A DNA stretch of 64,000 nt from Rachycentron canadum. Its lineage: Eukaryota; Chordata; Actinopteri; Carangiformes; Rachycentridae. A program made the translations under genes and the position numbers. Within the stretch, counting starts at the first letter, position 1. Every line of letters begins with the position of its first letter. This document shows, one piece after another, positions 1 to 12,568 of this stretch. A model generated the notes under the pieces. The model was not told the origin of the DNA. It worked only from the letters and a program-made list of their open reading frames with translations, and searched no databases. The stretch is taken from NCBI GenBank assembly GCA_038496675.1, contig CM076666.1, positions 12,433,063 to 12,497,062 of the forward strand. Direction: 5' to 3'.

Positions 1-1500
1 TACTACATAATTTCTAAATCAGATCCAGAAGACTTTACTTCTCATAACATGAATAAACCTTGTTCTGTAGAATGGAAAGAGCTCAGTGAACTAGTGAGAG
101 GGGATCCCTGTTTCCCGCTGAGGCATGGGAAATTCCCTACATGTTTCCCAAGTTTTGGAGTCATCATCAACACAAGGGGAGGCTAGCTATTTCTCACCTT
201 CACTGAATCTGTATACCCGGCCCCCATCTGGGGTCAGGAACTGTGCCAGAGCATGTGCATTTACATGTGCCTGTGTGTGTGTGTGTGTGTGTGTTCGTGC
301 TTCCTTTTAACTCTGTCTCCAAGGCAAAGGCAGTGAGGTCCCCACGCTGAGAGACAGAATTCCTCCCGCTACAGCTAAAGGAGTGATGACAAGAAAACCA
401 GACCACATTTTCAATGTCTCTTAATTCTTTAAAATTTATTGTTTTAGCATCATGTGGGACGTGACTGCTGTAATCTTGACTGAGGTTTTTTTTTTTTTGT
501 CAGTGCTGTGAGAAGACAAAAGTATGTTTTACCGTGAGAAGAGTTAGGCCTGAACACAGCAGCTATCATCTCACACCTCATCATTGTCATTCCAGCCAAT
601 TATGGGATCCAGTGCCAGAATTCTCTAACCACACCCTTTCTCATAGCATGGGCCCTCCATTCGACCATGGGAGAATTAACCCCACCTCAGTCTATAGGAT
701 CTTAAATGTGCATATGATGAATTTAGTTCATGTTCTTTGGTTAAATCTTAGGAGATGACTGAAAGAGAACCCAGGGTTTTAGATTTTGATTTTTAATTAT
801 GGAGATAATCAGATTATGTACCTCATATATTATAAATGTATCATATTATTTCAGTTACTTATAAAAATAATAGAAATCTTAAGAGGATAATGAAAGGATA
901 CAGTAAGTTAAAGTTTTAATTAGTTCTAAACCTCTCAAGTAACAAGTGAGTACATGCTGATGAGATGATTGATGCCAATGAAGGAATCTGCATAAATTAA
1001 AGTAATAAAATACAAAGACTCATTTAGTTGAATTTCTGAAACACTTCACCATATTCCCTGGATTATGTAAACCTTGGTTTGTCTACTATTGCTTCCTCTC
1101 TCTGAGTGAATGCAATCGTGTGTGCGAAACGCTTGCAAACCGATGGCAGGCCTTTCCCAGTGGAGAGATTGATGAAGTGCAGTGGCCTGAGGGCCAAGGG
1201 AGAAGTAGTCCCCTGCTGGGACTTCTCTCTGGCCCACTGTGCACACCACAGCCACACAGGATACATCACTCAATCTGCTGCTGGCAAACACACACGAGCA
1301 GGACCTGCACTGGACAACATAAGGGCTGGATGGCTAAGAAGAAATCGTAGCTGCGTTTACTCTTGTCCTAATGGCTGGTACAGAGTGGTTCATGTTTCAG
1401 TCTTGCTCCAGGGCCCACCACTGACATGCTGCTACATTATGTTAGCCTGTGTTTTATTTGGCTGTGTTTGGTATAGTGTAGTGGGATAGGAAGTGAGTAG
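1..1500. other. Non-coding stretch, no gene seen
   Basis: No supported gene on either strand. It holds a short (TG)n tract near 272-294, a 13-base T run at 486-498 and a markedly AT-rich segment at about 770-1030. The short open frames here show no domain, no plausible splice-site pairing and no similarity to any family I recognise. Confidence 0.7.
272..294. repeat. (TG)n microsatellite
   Basis: About 11 uninterrupted TG units, typical of fish dinucleotide repeats. Confidence 0.9.
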
Positions 1501-1517
1501 GGGTGGGGGGGTGGGGG
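1500..1517 (+). other. G-rich tract, possible G-quadruplex
   Basis: Three G runs of 4, 7 and 5 separated by single T bases. The 7-base run could supply two G tracts, so a four-stranded fold is possible. No gene or promoter context is visible. Confidence 0.4.
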
Positions 1518-2940
1518 CTACAATTGAAGGCCCAGCAGGAGGGCCACTCTAACACAAACAGCAGGAGGCTGATGCCTGGTGTGCTTTGCTGCACATAAAC
1601 TGCTGTGTTACGTTCAGTAACAGTCCAAGCCACAGAAATTTTGTCACTGTGTGTTTTGAGTGTGTGGTGGGATTTGCAGTGTAAATGTCAACAGGTTCAG
1701 CTTCCAGAATCATCTGGGGTCTATAGTCTCCATTGTATACTGTGTCTGAATAAGTGTGTAGGGGAGGGGGAGCACAAATGCTGTACGGTGTTGGGTGGCA
1801 TGCACGTCACATGGGGCTGATGGATGGCTCAAATTGCCGTGACCAGGATGCCCCAGCTTCCAACTCACGGCTACTAGCATGAGTACTACTTACGCAGCCA
1901 TTGACACTGACTTGTCTGGGACCGCCTGGACTGGCGACATGGTCTGAGAGATTCCTAGAGAAAGCCCCTGGTGCATACACATGCTCGCCTACTGACACAC
2001 ACACAAGCACGAAAAGTAGGGGGTTGGGTTGCCCTGACAAATTACCCACATCCCCGGCACTCCGGTGTCTCAGCATGGGGGAAACTCGATGGCCCGGTAG
2101 GAGGTGGGTGGATAAGTGGAAGGTCAGGGAACTGAGTGGAGAGGGCACCTAAAGCCCACGGTTACTCTACGTAAGGAGGAGGAGGAGGACTTGGGGCTGG
2201 GAGGCATGCATTTATTTTAAGTCTTTTTATCCAATCTATCACCACAACCTGTGCTCATGGGTGCGTAGGGCACACAGACTCAGCACAGAGTATGTGTGAG
2301 TTGTGCATGTTTGTGTGTGTGGGCATGCATGTATGGAGCACTGAAGGCCGGCGTTCCAGACTGCAGGGAGAGGATTAGGAGTCTGGAATGCAAGACACTC
2401 CTTGACCCCAGCGCGACCTTTGAGGCTAAATCCCTTGCCCATATCTGTCCCTCATGGGTCATGATCCGATTGGTCGCCCCTTTAGAATGCTGACCTCTTA
2501 TACACCTCGTCACTCAGTCTGCTTGAAACATCTCCATTCACTGACAGAGCACCCTAAGCTGGCCTGCTAGGATAACAACTGGGGGACTTTTTGGTTGTAG
2601 ACCTGTTCCTTAAGGTACGAGAATAACATTTCAAAGCTGATATTCAGGGACATTTTGGTTAATGCAAGCCTACTTAGGGAAATGAAAAAATATATCACTC
2701 TTGTTCTGCCTTTCAAGTGTCCATGTACACCTAAAACATAAATGAAGCGTTTCCCTTTTTCCTATTTTGGAGGCCTGTACAGCCTTCCATTTGCGAGAGT
2801 GTCGACCAAGAGTGACGTTAATGGAGGTGGAGAGGAACGAACACATCAGAATGGCGGTTGAGTGGCAGTGACACTGAGCAGCAGCAAAGAGCTGGGTGGC
2901 AAGCAATCAGAGAGGCTCTCTTTCACTTCAGTCCCACATG
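1518..2940. other. Non-coding stretch, no gene seen
   Basis: Mixed-composition sequence with impure TG-rich patches (around 2290-2330) and a short AGG-rich run near 2174-2190. Open frames on both strands here (up to about 113 codons) overlap each other and show no recognisable domains, so they are treated as chance. Confidence 0.65.
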
Positions 2941-4100
2941 ACATGGCTGACTAGAGAGATGAGAGACAGATGGGTGCCCTGCTTGCTACTGAGGCCCCCT
3001 GAATAAAATATCACACTTCTGATTAATTTATATTTCATCTGCATAGAGAAAAGCATTATTGTTTTCAGATGCTATTCAGATGACATCTATTGTATATGCA
3101 GGTTCATTCACTGTCTGTTTTTTTTATGTACACTTTAAATTAATAAATGAAATTGGATTAATAAATAAGTTATCATTGATTTAATAATTAGAGGTTGTTA
3201 TAATTACAGTAACGATATTGAAATTACAGCACTTAAATCAATACTTTTGGAATAAAAAGTAATTTTTTAAATTTCCAAGCAGGTAAAAACATATACATTC
3301 TTTTTAAACACACTGAACAACTTTATGCTGAGATTTAGCAAAATATCAAAATATTGCTTTAACACTATCTACTACTCTTTCTTCACTAACGCTAATGTGT
3401 AGTCAACAATATTTTTTTTTAATTTTTCTGCCATAAACCAATAGATTATATATGTTTCTGATTGTAATCTACTCTTTTTTCCCCTCTCCTTTCTGTTACA
3501 CATAGTAATTTAGCTTTCACTGGAATTGTTGCGCGATGCTGTAAATTAACATTGATGATATTCAGCAAGGAAAATTGTGATGTTCTTCACATGCTGCAAA
3601 TGTTTTCACCAGCTGAGAGAAACAAAGAGACAAACAAGAGCTTGTTGAGCTAAAGGAAATATTCTATTTGCACAGCATCGTGGTCACCACAGACGTGTGG
3701 TTGGCTCCACATTACTGAATTCAGAAGAAGGAAGATGGCTAGAATCTACTGCAAATGTTGGGGTTATCTAGAGTTAAATTAATATAAAATCTAATTAGAA
3801 TGGGTGTAGGAGGAGGAGTGATGGACATTTAGAAAGGGAGGAGAGAGTGGCATGGCCAATAGGTTCATCAGGCACCTGTTATGGAGTTCTGGCGGCAAAG
3901 ATAAGAGTAAGGAGGGGGTAGGGGAGGAAAAGAGGTGGCAGGAGCCGGTCAATAGCCAATCACTCTGGTTAAGGTTATGAATCTAATGTGTATGCTAAAA
4001 GGTCACACAGAGTAATGCTTCTGTGCAATCAAAAACACACATTTTGCTACCAAGACAGCAGCTAAATGAGTGTCTTGGCATTCACTGAGGTCTGTATTAA
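2941..4100. other. AT-rich non-coding stretch
   Basis: No gene. The part from about 2990 to 3480 is strongly AT-rich with several TTAAT/ATTAAT-type words. From about 3800 to 3945 the plus strand is purine-rich. A minus-strand splice acceptor-like signal (pyrimidine tract then CAG) lies near 3889 but has no convincing donor partner. Confidence 0.6.
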
Positions 4101-5800
4101 AGAATTAATAATTCACTTAGGGAAGAACAAACAGGAAAGCTAGAATGAGACTTGTTCTTTTGCTCAGAGTCGTCTTGGTCACATAAAACTGTACAAGTGT
4201 GAGCATGATTGCGCAAATGAACACACATGATTGCGTCGGGTCCAGTGTGAGGCTGCTTCTTTGTGCATCTGTCTGACAGCGGCAAAGAATCAGCTGTGAG
4301 GAGCCTGGAAGGTCCCCCAACCCTGCCCTTCACCTGTGTCACGTCTGCCTGCCAGTGCCATCAAGGTGCGTCAATCTCCCACCTTGGCATCTCTTTACCT
4401 GTGGCACTACGCTGCACCTCGCCGGCTAGCACGCCTCTGCCGTGGCCCCCATCCCTCCCACCTCTTCTTCCTCAAGGCATGTGTCACTCACCTGTCATTT
4501 CTTTCATCAACCATCAACTCCTGACTTTCTCCTACCTTCTTGTGCTGGCTTTGGCGAAGGCGGGGAGGGAACCATTGGAGCGAAAATGGTGACCAAATTT
4601 GTTCCAGTTCCATGTTGAGATGCTGTGAGGGATGACCATATGGGGATGACACACTGGTTAGGTGTTGCCTGAGAGCAGGTAAAAAAGGTGTCTCTATAGA
4701 GTTTTCCCAATTAATTTTTTGCCCCTTATAGATGAATAGAAAATTATAACCTATGGGTTTGCTATGCACAATTATGTTCAGACAGATGAAGGTAGAGTAA
4801 AAGGTAGTAGTAAAAGGCTGCATCTTGACTAAATTGACTAAATTTAAATTCAGTCCTAAATAAAATTCAGTCCTGAATCAGCTTTCCTCATGTCTACACT
4901 TGTGTCACCAAGACACACATACCAATATAGTTGTTATACTTATAAAACTTAAATTACGTTTTCTGTTAACTAATATATGATGTACTGAAATTAAAACGGT
5001 GAAATCAGTAGTTTAGTCTGTCATCATTGTAATCAATAAAAAATAGAGATTTGTTTCCCAATCACATTAAAGCAACAGTACAAAATCAGTTCAGCTAGCA
5101 GTTACTTTATGTTTAAACACACCAGTTAAGGTCTGAGGAAAGTTTTTTTTTTTTCCTCATTTGGAAAGAAAAATGGCAAAAGACATTTAGTTTCTCTCAC
5201 AGGAAAGTTCTTTTGTATCAGATGGAAACAGAACTCACTGCTGAAGAAAATGATTCATCGCCCCACCTGCTTCTAGTCCTGCCTCTTCCCCATAATCCTG
5301 TCACTCTGAGAAAACACATTTCTGTCTCTTCCTTCTTTCATGAAGCAGAATATCATTTTCAGTTTGTTAATTTCCTGTGATTTCAGGAAGCCAAGCAACA
5401 CACACAAGGTGCTCACATACATGTAGTCTATTGCTGAAACTCCTTGCAGCTGTGAACAAACACCAACTTAATTTTTCTGAAATGTGTTGGTGGCCTAAGG
5501 GTCTTTGACCCATCTTTCTACAGAGGACGATGATCAAAGCGCTGCTACTCCTCAAGGGGTAAAAACATCACCAGCAACTAATTTGCCTTTCCTAAGCCTG
5601 CCACACAAGTAAATTCTAAACTTTTGACAAACCTGCTCAAATTCCAGCCCTTGAAATATTTATGGTAAGACCCCACAGGTGAATGCATGATTGAAAGGCT
5701 TTACTTAAGACTAACGTCAAAGACAAGGAAGAGATGTTACTTCCTAAGATATTTTTTCCTCTGTAAAAGCGTTTTCTTGGAGTCCCCTCATCCCAGCAAA
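4101..5800. other. Non-coding stretch, no gene seen
   Basis: Ordinary sequence. A GC-richer patch at about 4230-4480 gives open frames of 60-110 codons on both strands, but their translations are proline/serine/cysteine-rich with no recognisable domain. A T run lies near 5144-5155. No repeats of known family seen. Confidence 0.6.
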
Positions 5801-5802
5801 TC

Positions 5803-6600
5803 TTACATGAGCTGGGTTGGGGTTATTTCAGCTATCATGGCTTCCACGGGCCTATCGTGAGTACTCTCTGAAATATTGCACAAATAACGATCAAAGCAGC
5901 TCCCTGCACTGGCTGGGACCATGACAATAAATCCAGCCTGGTGAGGGCCAGACAGTGATTTTGTTTCACATTTCTGCCCAAGACACAGGCACATGCAAGA
6001 AAGAAGAGCATAAAATGGATAAAAAAAAAAAAAAGAGCCTTTGGCTGTGGCCCAAACTCCGGCCATATCAGTTAGGCTTTGCTGCCACGTGGCATATGGT
6101 ACAAGACAAACTGTCAGCCTTTTTCCCTCCTGTCTGTGCTTGCTTAGAGATGACAGGAGCAAGAGCACGTTTGTGTCCCGGCAGCAGGCATCAGGCAGGC
6201 TTAGCGGTGATTTGGGGGGAAAAGGGGAGAAAGACAGAGCATCTTGCTGTGGCGAGCAGTGATGCGTCGGCTCGGCTGGGCGTGGGGGGCTACACAGTAG
6301 CTGCGGGGGACAGCGCGGTGGCTGCGATTGTGAGGAAACTGCAAATTGATCAAATTGTGGAGGCAAGACTTTGGGCCTATTATCTGGGTCATGTCAATGT
6401 CTCTCTGGTCTCCGGTTGGTCACAGGGGCAAATAGAGTGTGTGTATGTTTGTGTGCAAAGACTTGAAGCTTTAAGAGCCAAAATTGAATTTTTGTATGTG
6501 TGTGTGTGTGTGTGCCAAGTCACAACCCTCATGCAGATCTTGTTTACACCATGCCTCTGTAACAAACACCAAACACAGTCTCCATTAACACCAGTGTGAT
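5803..6600. promoter_or_regulatory. Possible conserved non-coding block with chance ORFs
   Basis: A balanced-composition block between AT-rich flanks. It carries the longest gap-free open frames of the window: 214 codons on plus (5955-6599) and 187 codons on minus (5803-6366). They overlap head to head, both run through a 14-base A run at 6021-6034 that produces a lysine or phenylalanine string, and neither shows a domain or signal. The composition and motif-rich text suggest a regulatory element rather than a gene. This is inference: conservation cannot be tested here. Confidence 0.3.
6497..6514. repeat. Short (TG)n microsatellite
   Basis: Nine TG units at the right edge of the preceding block. 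Confidence 0.85.
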
Positions 6601-8480
6601 ACTTCCCATCACTTTGTGGTGAAGGTGAATCTGAGGTCAAATCCTGCAGATCAACAGTCTTAAACAATTACTGATCCTTATTTATTTAACTCTGGAGTTT
6701 TCAGATTTCTTTTCAAGTTTTCATTGCTGAATACAGAAACTGTCCAGGAGACAAGTGAAGTTGCCATTTCCTTATATGCAACCCGACATCTACGAGTCAC
6801 ATTGTCCCCCTATCAGCAGTGATCACAGAGCCAGCTCTCTATCAGAGTTGACTTCAGCAGAGCATATCGTGGCTATTAGCCTAGCATGGTGCATGATCTC
6901 CGTCTTGTCTTGTTGCTGAGGGTGCTGTCCTGTGCAGTGTAGGGACACATGCATGAGGCAGGGCATCGTCGTCACTTGTCACCACGCTTCTGTCACAGTC
7001 CCTGGAGTTTTAGTGGCTCCCTCCGGTCCCTTGTCACTCTGCCTGGCTGCAAACAGCTGGTTACCAGAGCCAGTGCTGGGCTAGTTAATGTGGAGGAGTG
7101 TATGGTACATGCTGGTATGAAATCTGGTACTTGGAACAGCTTAAGCATTTTTTTTTTTTTATTTATTATTATTTTGTATCATATACATTCATTTGTACAT
7201 TCATATGCTTGGTGTTTGTACCAGCTAATGTCAAACAGGCCTGATACAAGCAGCTCCTCAGTCCAGTCACCAAACAGCCCAATTCCTTGTAAATCAGCAG
7301 TGCTGATATTAGCTGTTGAAGGCTAAATGGCCATTATGGATCCTCAACACTCTGACACGTTGTGACCTGCCTCCTCTGGTGAGGTATGTGGCGCTGTGTG
7401 TGGGAAACACATACACACATATACATGCATAGTTGCTCACTACTCTGTGTGTGGGCCATGTTTGCCACCACTTAGTGACAGGTCAGACTCCCATGGTGTG
7501 ATCAAACAGCAGCCACAAGTCTCTAGAGTTCCCACAACACTCCGCCTGGTGGAGAGTGGACAATAAAAACAAGAGTGGTGGGCTTTCATCACAGGCTTTG
7601 ACAAAGCCTGGCCTATTCTTGCTCATTCATTTGGCCTAACTTTGTAAAGGTCAGCTAAGAAATGTAAACAATATTTTACTGTCTGCTAGGAGTATATCAA
7701 AACACACAGTATACACCAAGCATTTTGCTGTGTCCAACCAGGGAAGAAATACAAGCAGTCAAATCATCAGATAAACTGTAAACAATCCAAAATTTTGCTA
7801 CTTTATTTAAAGGTAAAACAAACAGTGACAAATTAGCATTAATAATCCCCCAGTTAATAAAACTGTCACACAACTATGGCAAGTACGGTAGCTCAAAGTT
7901 GAACCAGGGAGTTAGTCTCCCCAGATCTCAGCAGTTCATTTGGTGAGTAACCAACAGGAGAGCTGGGCCAAAACAATGAAAACAAGACTCAGGTTGTATG
8001 AAATTGATATTTCCCTTCAATCACTTATATTGCTGCATTCACTCTATGATAAAAACCTTCTCAGGATCCAGGCAAGTGGACCATGACAACAGTGCACGTC
8101 GTTGTATGTCGACCCCTTGGGTGCAGGGCGCAGATTTATTCCGACTTGTGCAAACAGCACTGATTAGCTCTATAAAACTTCAGGCTGAACAGGCTGATGG
8201 CCAGTCAGCCAAGAGGTATTGTAGTAAGGAGGAGGCCCTATCTGTATCGCTATCAGTCCCAGCCCCTGTCCTCCACTAATGGAATTGTCCTCCACCCCAG
8301 GTTGTATATTACCATAGATCTGTGGGATAGTCTCACTCCAGCAAGAGAGCCCAGTGATTTAATAAAGGGCCCCTTTCTGACTCACTTACAACACAACAAC
8401 ATCAAGACGAGCAAGTTTAGACATATAGCAAATAAATAAACGGAGGCTTCCTCTGGACATGGAGTGCGCAACTCAATCAC
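6601..8480. other. Non-coding stretch, no gene seen
   Basis: Ordinary AT-leaning sequence with a T-rich run at 7149-7160. An open frame at 6949-7326 (125 codons) is Phe/Ser-rich because of that T run and has no recognisable domain. No transposon relic recognised. Confidence 0.6.
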
Positions 8481-8511
<31 letters not shown>

Positions 8512-8520
8512 GTGTGTGTG
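8481..8520. repeat. (TG)n microsatellite, one CG interruption
   Basis: Twenty dinucleotide units, with one TG replaced by CG at about 8507. Confidence 0.95.
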
Positions 8521-8642
8521 TCAATGACCAGCCTGATTATTGAAATGAGCTGCTCTTTTTAGTTTGAAGAAGAAACCAGGAAGGACAAGTAGTAGTTCAC
8601 AGTGAATGAGCCCCATCACTTATCAGTCTATACTGAATGTTC

Positions 8643-8661
8643 ATTTGCATTAGCAACAAAG
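8643..8661 (-). promoter_or_regulatory. SOX/POU composite-like site
   Basis: On the minus strand the sequence reads CTTTGTT, then a 4-base spacer, then ATGCAAAT. These are exact matches to a SOX core and the POU octamer, in the same relative order as known SOX2-POU5F1/POU3F composite enhancers, where the spacer is usually 0 or 3. The motif match is seen directly. Binding is inference, and the 4-base spacing is not the best-characterised one. Confidence 0.35.
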
Positions 8662-10700
8662 TACCTGTTTATGCTTTACATGGCATTACAAAACATTTTA
8701 AATTTAGTTTTAAATTAAATTGTCCTAAAGAAATTTTGGATTTGTAGGTTTAGTTCTCATAATATTAAATGAAAAAAAAAAACATCTGAAAACCAAGAGT
8801 GAGGGAAATTGTAAAAAGTTATCATTTGGGAATTTTAAAAGAACAGAAATATTTTTTTAAGAATAAAACTAAACATCTTTTATGTATTATCCATAGTGTA
8901 TCTGTAAATTTGCAACTTCCATGCATCCCTGGTGTATAGAGACTCCTTCTTCTTTTCTGACTTTGTGTTCAGCTGGCTGACTGCCAAGAGTGAGTGACAA
9001 CTAACCAAACAATAGGCTACAGACAATGACATAATGCGATTTAATCCTTTCCACTTGGAATCGATTGTTACACCTTGGGGTGCAACATTTTAAGATTATG
9101 TTGCTTTATCCAGGAGTTTAATATATTATTTTTGAAGAAGCAGCACATTTTTTTGCTCAGTCTCTCATTGACTCCAACAAAGTAGTAACAGCAATCTGGC
9201 CGTCAGCAGAATTTGGACTGTGTTTGGACCAGCTTTATTACATCTGTGGTGTGAAAGGTATGGATTGTCTACGACTTTGGAATCAATTTATTTCTTCTGT
9301 CTACATTTGCCCTAAGTCTTTATTCATATTGCCCATCAGAATTATATATGTCTGGTGAGAATTAATCTACTTATTTAATCCCCATGTTGTTCAAAAATTC
9401 CACTCACTTCAAGTTATAAGCACAGTATCATATTAACTTACAGTGGCTTCTCTCGAAACACTAATTCTGCCCATATAACTGGAGCTTATACACCAATGCA
9501 GTATCTGTGTGGGCTGGGCTGGCGGGCAGCCGATGGGCCTCTGGCTCCATGTTACGAGCTCCTGGACCACGGTGTCATTACCTCTACACACACCTAATGA
9601 AGTTATAGCAGGACTGGGGCTATGGGGCAATGACTCCCTGTAGATTGCTTGGGTCTGGGCCTGCCATAGCCCACACACACAGAAACACATTTACACATAA
9701 GTACACATGCAAATACGCGCATAGACACACGCACACATTTGTTCAGGGGATTGTTATGGTGTATGCAGCCCCAAACTACTGCATGGTGAGTGGGGCGAGC
9801 AACACTCATTCCTCAAACAGCCCCTCCTGATCTTACATTTCTCCTTCCCCTTTTCCCTAAATTGGAGAGGTGGGGTAGATTGATGTCTTATCTACTGTGT
9901 AGTGGGTGGTTAGGTATAGTCTCGCTGTCTCTGTGTCATGGTAAACACACATTAAGTCCCTTTGACCACCCTGGAGCAGTCGTTGGCTAACTCTTAAAAA
10001 GCCCACACAACGCAGTTATCTTTTATGACCTGCCAGAAAACACTGGCTGTGGGGAGGCTATGGAAGTGGTCTATTCATGCCTTATGAAGGTGGGACACAA
10101 GTTGACACACCTGAGTCCCTGTGTCCTGTTGGAACAGTACCAACAAATTCACAATAAAGCCTTCAACAAGTTCTTTTGGTTTTAGACTATTGATTCTCTT
10201 TCAACCAGTCTTATTTCATTTCTGTCACCAATTTTCACGTTTGATTAAATCTAAAAAAAGCAATGGGTCCAGACACTCGTAGTGAACTCTATACATCATG
10301 GACTAAACAACACTTGCTCCTCTCTTTTGGTCTCTGTTTGCTCCATGTTTTCATTATGTATTTGATTTTATTTATCTATTCATTTTTTATGCCTTTATCA
10401 AAGTCCAGATGACAGCAAGAGGAGAGGAAATAATGGGGGAGAGAGATGGGGAGTGATGCGCTACAGAGGCGTCCAGCCATTGTGGTTAATGGACAGAACT
10501 TCAACCCCTAGGCCACAAGTGCTTAAGGCTATGCCAGTGTGTGTGAAAAGCTGTTTCCAATGCCTTGATTGATTGATTTAAAAACAAAACAAAACACAGA
10601 CCTTTATATATTAAAAGTGAGAGGTGCTCAGCCTTTTTGTGTACACATTGTAACACTTCTTTATTTTAATCCTGCTTTAATTTAAACATTTTTGCTTTTG
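8662..10700. other. Non-coding stretch, no gene seen
   Basis: AT-rich from about 8690 to 9430, then a more balanced block at about 9440-9840 with a CA-rich patch (9670-9740). A minus-strand GTAAGT-type donor is present at 9436-9441, discussed under rejected items. Simple A-rich words lie around 10560-10600. No gene or recognised transposon. Confidence 0.6.
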
Positions 10701-12430
10701 CTAAATTAGTTTGTTCTAAGTTGTGTTAGGAAAGTAGAGAGAGGTCTGATTATGTTTAGCTAAAAATAAATAGTCTAATAGAAACAATTCTTTATATCTG
10801 CATCTTTTCTTATCCATTGGCCATCTTGCAAAAATGGCTACTACAGCTCCTGGGATCTGTTGCATGATCCCATGTAGAGGCCATTGCCTCTGCAGCCAGG
10901 GCATGTCGAGGGTCAGCAATGTAAATCAGTACACTGGGGTTAGTAATGTTATACGGCCTTTACCTCCCCTAACTGGTGTACAGAGGCAGGAGCAGGAGGG
11001 AACCTACAAGAATGTCAACTATCAATTCCTGAAGCCGCCCCTCCTGCTCATCTCATTAAAGGGCAGATAGATGGACCTTCTGGCTCCAGCACGTCCATCA
11101 GAAAAGGACCATCAGGAAACAACGCAGACTGCTGTGGGGGCAAGATAAGATAGAAAGATTTTAGATTTGATGGGGGATGACTTTTTTTGCCATGTTCAAT
11201 TTTTCACAGCAGTTTCATTCATTGTTCTCAGCCTTTCTTTCTTTTTTTTTTACTGCAATCCAAACCTACCTGCTTAGATTTGCCACCTTTTTCTTTTATC
11301 ACTTTCTTCTCTCCCACCCCTTCTCAATATGTCCTCCTTTTCACTCCCATATGATTCATATGTTCATTATGCTTACTGCCGCTTAGTGCCTTGACCTCAG
11401 TGATTCGTTACAGGATTGAATTCAGGTCTCTCCTAATTAACAGCAGCCTTTATAGGTCGTGACAACCTCAAGCTGAGGCTGCTGATTTTCTGCATGACCC
11501 TGGATCACAGCAAGAGTTGCTCTCTCTGTTAGGGAGTTAGAGGGATAGCTCATGTTAAAGAGTGCAATTTTTTTTTATACTTAGGCTAGGAGTATGATTA
11601 GGGCTGTGTTACTTATAATTAAGGATGATTCAGTTTAAACAGAAATTATGTATGATCCTGTTAATGATGGGAATATTTAACAATAAAGGTTTTTACTCTC
11701 TTAGGTTTAATCAACCTCTTATTTTTGTTAATTATGTTGTTTGGCGATGCTAGTTAGTACATCTCAGGCCAGTAAAAATTACTTTTTTCTTTTGACATTG
11801 AATTCTGTTTTAAACATTTGACGTATTACAACTAAGGATGTTATCACAATTATGTCCCATAGTCCACTCAGTTCTCTTTAGGGCCCAGTTAAAAGGAAAA
11901 ACAATCTACACATGCTACTATGGTCAGAATTTATTATTGTATTGTAGTTGTATTGTTGTTTTCAAGTTCATCATTGTAACATAGGGAACACTCATGATAT
12001 GATAGATAGCCTAAATGCTTAGCCACAGATTTAGCTTTTATGGTTTCAGTGTTTAGATTGCAGTATGACAGTTCAGCTCTCAACCCAAGTATACTACTCT
12101 TTTATTTTCCAGTAGTATGTTCATCATGGCCACTATCAGTGAATGCTCCTTTGACCTTTTGTTGCTGTCCACTGGCAACAATCTTTCCAGATAATAACCC
12201 GGATATCAGGAAAGCTGGGGCCTTCACTGAAGGACCCTCATTGTAGTGATGTGTGCATATGGAGGCCGTACAACCGCAGGGGCAGAGACGAGTGCATGTG
12301 TTGGTGTATTGTATGGGACAGGCAGTGTCATACCAGGGCCTTAACAGGCCTACTGATCGTCCCTGTAGAGAATAAGGATAAGGGGAAGGTCTGTCTTTAA
12401 CATGTCCCCAGGCCAGGAGCACAACTGGGG
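10701..12430. other. Non-coding stretch, no gene seen
   Basis: Contains a pyrimidine-rich segment at about 11200-11340, a tandem GATA-type word (AGATAAGATAG) near 11143 and AT-rich DNA to about 12060. A splice acceptor-like signal (pyrimidines then CAG) near 12112 has no downstream donor partner. No repeat family recognised. Confidence 0.6.
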
Positions 12431-12471
12431 AGCCTGCTAGCAGAAACTGGTGTGCCTGTTTACCATCTTAC

Positions 12472-12568
12472 CAGGGGTCCCCACAGTCGGCAGCAGCGCC
12501 TTGTGTGCACGGACTAGAAATGTCTTGTGAGTACGGGCAAACACGCTGTGAAGACAAGAATATGGAAG
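12472..12568 (-). other. Weak candidate exon (97 bp), minus strand
   Basis: On the minus strand a long pyrimidine-rich tract (about 12575-12640) ends in CAG at 12569-12571. It is followed by 97 bases and a donor-like CTG|GTAAGA at 12472/12471. One frame is open through the whole segment and reads LPYSCLHSVFARTHK at its start. I recognise no protein family, and the upstream pyrimidine tract alone could create the acceptor signal. The open frame extends beyond both splice sites, which weakens the case. It could equally be chance within a conserved non-coding block. Confidence 0.18.

Noticed and set aside
9442..9637. Minus-strand 196-bp segment between an acceptor-like CTACAG and a GTAAGT donor
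   Set aside because: The donor is good but the acceptor lacks a real pyrimidine tract, the open frame runs past both sites, and no protein family is recognisable.
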